Part shown: in pieces, positions 59,894-64,000 of the stretch | Layout of the letters: each line of letters starts with the position of its first letter | Position numbering within the stretch: position 1 is the stretch's first letter | Origin: Paraspadella gotoi | Lineage: Eukaryota > Chaetognatha | Length of the DNA: 64,000 nt | Reading direction: 5' to 3' | NCBI GenBank assembly: GCA_051294375.1 | Contig: CM119267.1 | Span: 10,539,045 to 10,603,044, forward strand | Made by a program: the position numbers and the translations under genes | Notes under the pieces: generated by a model | What the model was told of the DNA's origin: nothing | Database searches by the model: none | The model's input: only the letters and a program-made list of their open reading frames with translations

Positions 59894-60080
59894 ATCGCTT
59901 CTCGGCCTTTTGGCTAAGATCAAAGTGTAGTATCTGTTCTTATCAGCTTAATATCTGATACGGTCCGCACTGCGGGCCCAGAATATTAAACTGGTTTTTG
60001 AGCATAGGAGGAGCGTTCAGTGCTTGCACCATCTCCTCCACGGGTTAACCCGGTATTGCACTACCTCCGGGATTGGCCCA
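59894..60080 (+). ncRNA. U2: U2 spliceosomal snRNA
   Basis: The 5' end atcgcttctcggccttttgg and the branch-point-pairing segment gtgtagtatctgttc are the invariant U2 core, followed by ttatcagcttaatatctgat (stem-loop IIa). The 3' half retains the terminal stem cccggtattgcactacctcc with loop gtattgcactacc, which binds U2A'/U2B''. Length is about 187, the usual size. The Sm site reads ggtttttga, where the family usually has auuuuugg. Polymerase II snRNA promoter elements are expected upstream, but I cannot identify the lineage-specific proximal element. The gene is immediately followed by a fragment of the family-A repeat. U2 copies often include pseudogenes, so function is not certain. Confidence 0.95.
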
Positions 60081-60094
60081 TCACCCTAATGGGT

Positions 60095-60170
60095 GAATAA
60101 TTGATAAAAATCAAGCTATCTTACCTCTCACATTGGAAATCATGGACACTTGGACAATGGACAGGCTATC
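60095..60170. mobile_element. Fold-back repeat (family A) fragment next to U2
   Basis: The blocks aatcaagctatcttacc, ggacacttggacaatggacaggct match the central part of the family-A repeat (31555-31600). It starts about 15 bases after the U2 3' end. Confidence 0.5.
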
Positions 60171-62165
<1,995 letters not shown>

Positions 62166-62287
62166 ATGGAGTTTGATAAAGTTGAAAGCGGCCAACGAAG
62201 ATGTTGACGACGACGACGATAACGACGACGACGAAGACGACGACGCAAGACCCCCAAAGGACTTCGAGAAAACTAAAGGGCGGAGAC
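62166..62287 (+). CDS. Possible acidic internal exon
   Basis: The open segment is framed by an acceptor (gagtcttcag) and a donor (gac|gtaaga). It reads WSLIKLKAANEDV, an Asp/Glu run, then ARPPKDFEKTKGRR. Phase is 1 in and 1 out. The Asp run comes from a GAC repeat, so the frame could be accidental. No neighbouring plus-strand exon was found. Confidence 0.25.
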
Positions 62288-62303
62288 GTAAGATCTAAAA
62301 CCC

Positions 62304-62421
<118 letters not shown>

Positions 62422-62868
62422 TCATTAGTTGGGTAGAATGAACTAAAATTTTACAGTATTCCTTTTATTACGAGAAACTGAATTTAAAAAAATAGTAAAT
62501 AATTATTTTAAATAGATCGGTACGGTTAAATGATGTGTCTCGAAGTTCAATCATTACTCTTTAAAATTAATCCTATCAATCAGTCTATGTGAAATTCTGT
62601 CGGGAATCTCGGTTGAATCTCACTTAAAATCGACTCTTATTAACATTATTAAGATAATTATTGTTATTTGTTCATAAAAAAAAAAAATTAAACTAAGGCC
62701 TTCGAGTAGGCGCCGCTCGCGTCGGTCGCGCCCACGATTTAGTCGACGAGCCACTGCGACTCGAAGTCAAGAGGTCACGTGACTCTGAAACTGGTCGCGG
62801 ATGTCTAAGGCGAAGATCGAAACTGACGACATCTTTCCTTCTCCTCCTCTTCCTCTTCCTCCTCCCCC

Positions 62869-63350
62869 TCACTCCTTCTCCTCCCTGCTCCCCACCGACG
62901 TCTCCTCGGACGTTTCCTCCGCCTGCTGAAAGAACTCCACGTTTCCCATCCTGACGACGCGCGATTCGTTGGCCTCCAAACTCGACGCGAGACTTTGCCT
63001 CGATCCGCGTCGATCCGCCGTCGCATCAGCCGCCCCAGCCGCCCCAGCCGCCACCCCGGCCGATTTCCCGGCCAGGATGGATCGATATTCGGCGGGCGTC
63101 TCCTCGCTCACGAATCGACTCCTCGCGTTGTTCGCCCTGTCAAAGTGCGATGCCTTGTCCGCCGCGCCCTCCGAGCGAAAGGTGACGTTGGAACGGATGG
63201 ATTGACGACTCGGGCTCGCCTCGAGATACTCGCTGCGTCGATCTTTCGGCCAAATATCCGTGCAGGGAGGAGACGCGCAACAGGTAGTCGTCGGCAGAGT
63301 GATCGGGAGCGTCGGGCAACTGCCGGGGGGGGTGAAATGGGGGGGAGAAA

Positions 63351-63433
<83 letters not shown>

Positions 63434-63887
63434 TGCTCATACCGATTAGCTGACTTAAAATCTTACTCGCTTTACCCACTTTACTAAATCCTCTACCAAC
63501 TATTATATAACCCGCACCAACCTTAGATCATTAACTCGTCACCGACCCAGAGCCCCACCCTTGAATTCCCTCGACCAACCGCCTCGAATCTGACGAGCTT
63601 CTCGGTGTAGACGCCTTCGAGATGACGATACACGTGATGATCTACGTCGACGAGCACTTCCGGGTAGCGGACGCGGCGAACCGGTTTCGGCTTCATATCC
63701 CTTTGATTCGAAGTAAGACGAGAATGATTAAATCGTCGCTAACCAATAAAATATATATTATCTTTTTAATCAATGGCAATTCTCGAAAGCTTCGCCGCGA
63801 GCTACACTACCTCATGACGGCCGTCTCGACGGTTTCGCCGAACATAAATTCTTCGTACTCTTTCCTCGCTTCCTCCTCGCGGAGTTC
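62869..63887 (-). CDS. Unrecognised gene, 3' exons (partial at window edge)
   Basis: Three exons chain in phase: 63887-63811 (ELREEEARKEYEEFMFGETV...), 63700-63580 (DMKPKPVRRVRYPEVLVDVD, HHVYRHLEGVYTEKLVRFEA) and 63319-62869 (LPDAPDHSADDYLLRVSSLH...). The last exon is 451 bases, one more than its frame allows; a slip lies between SRGEPESSIHP and SNVTFRSEGAADKASHF. It then reads through RFVSEETPAEYRSILAGKSA, an Ala/Gly-rich patch and VVRMGNVEFFQQAEETSEET to a stop. The first exon is a charged helix, and the middle exon has a folded-protein look. I do not recognise the family. Upstream exons lie beyond the window. The intron 63579-63320 contains a GA tract (63353-63430). Confidence 0.62.
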
Positions 63888-64000
63888 CTGGGAAACGAGG
63901 AAAGAACAAATGAACAAGGTCTGAAAATATAGAAAAAATAACTAAAATTAACTAAAAATTTATAACAACTATTACAAAAAATATTTTACTACTCTTGAGA

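Overview
This is eukaryotic nuclear DNA from an animal, probably an invertebrate. Coding sequence is split into short exons with GT..AG introns. A U2 spliceosomal RNA gene is present. Three genes are animal-type families: a nervous-wreck/FCHSD F-BAR-SH3 protein, the LRR protein LRRC43, and the testis-type kelch protein KLHL10. GA/CT dinucleotide repeats, fold-back elements and assembly gaps are abundant. No clade can be named safely. The main gaps (N runs) are 1-121, 377-588, 1710-2067, 8594-8618, 18834-19136, 19371-19656, 41430-42403, 43013-43237, 44443-44954 and 45893-46041.

Layout. About 122-25740 is dominated by a plus-strand nwk/FCHSD gene whose region is rearranged in the assembly. Its middle is present as an inverted duplication (arms about 2551-8480 and 8619-13714). 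Its 3' half is present as a direct tandem duplication (about 11790-18580 and 18581-25440). A proline- and basic-rich plus-strand gene, unrecognised, follows immediately (24797-25740, then 26307-27290 with a second copy at 32076-33058). The segment 26.0-31.5 kb is duplicated again at 31.8-37.3 kb, and both unit ends lie in copies of one fold-back repeat. On the minus strand LRRC43 runs from 43711 to 36330; 19 visible exons keep phase wherever both junctions can be seen, and a truncated copy of its 3' end lies at 30530-31438. KLHL10 (55273-46921, minus, 15 exons) and a small secreted EF-hand protein (57214-55684, minus) come next. U2 snRNA is at 59894-60080. The 3' end of an unrecognised minus-strand gene (63887-62869) closes the window.

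How things fit. The nwk/FCHSD protein is a membrane-curving endocytic/actin regulator. Here it ends in DPW and FxDxF motifs of the kind that bind the AP-2 appendage. KLHL10 and LRRC43 are both families linked to male germ cells or cilia and are neighbours here, but nothing in the sequence shows joint regulation. The many one-base frame breaks usually occur in only one of two copies, so sequence error or haplotype differences are likelier than gene decay. The most informative structure is the duplication architecture. A transposon present in one palindrome arm and absent at a perfect TTAA empty site in the other shows that the arms are distinct molecules or alleles.
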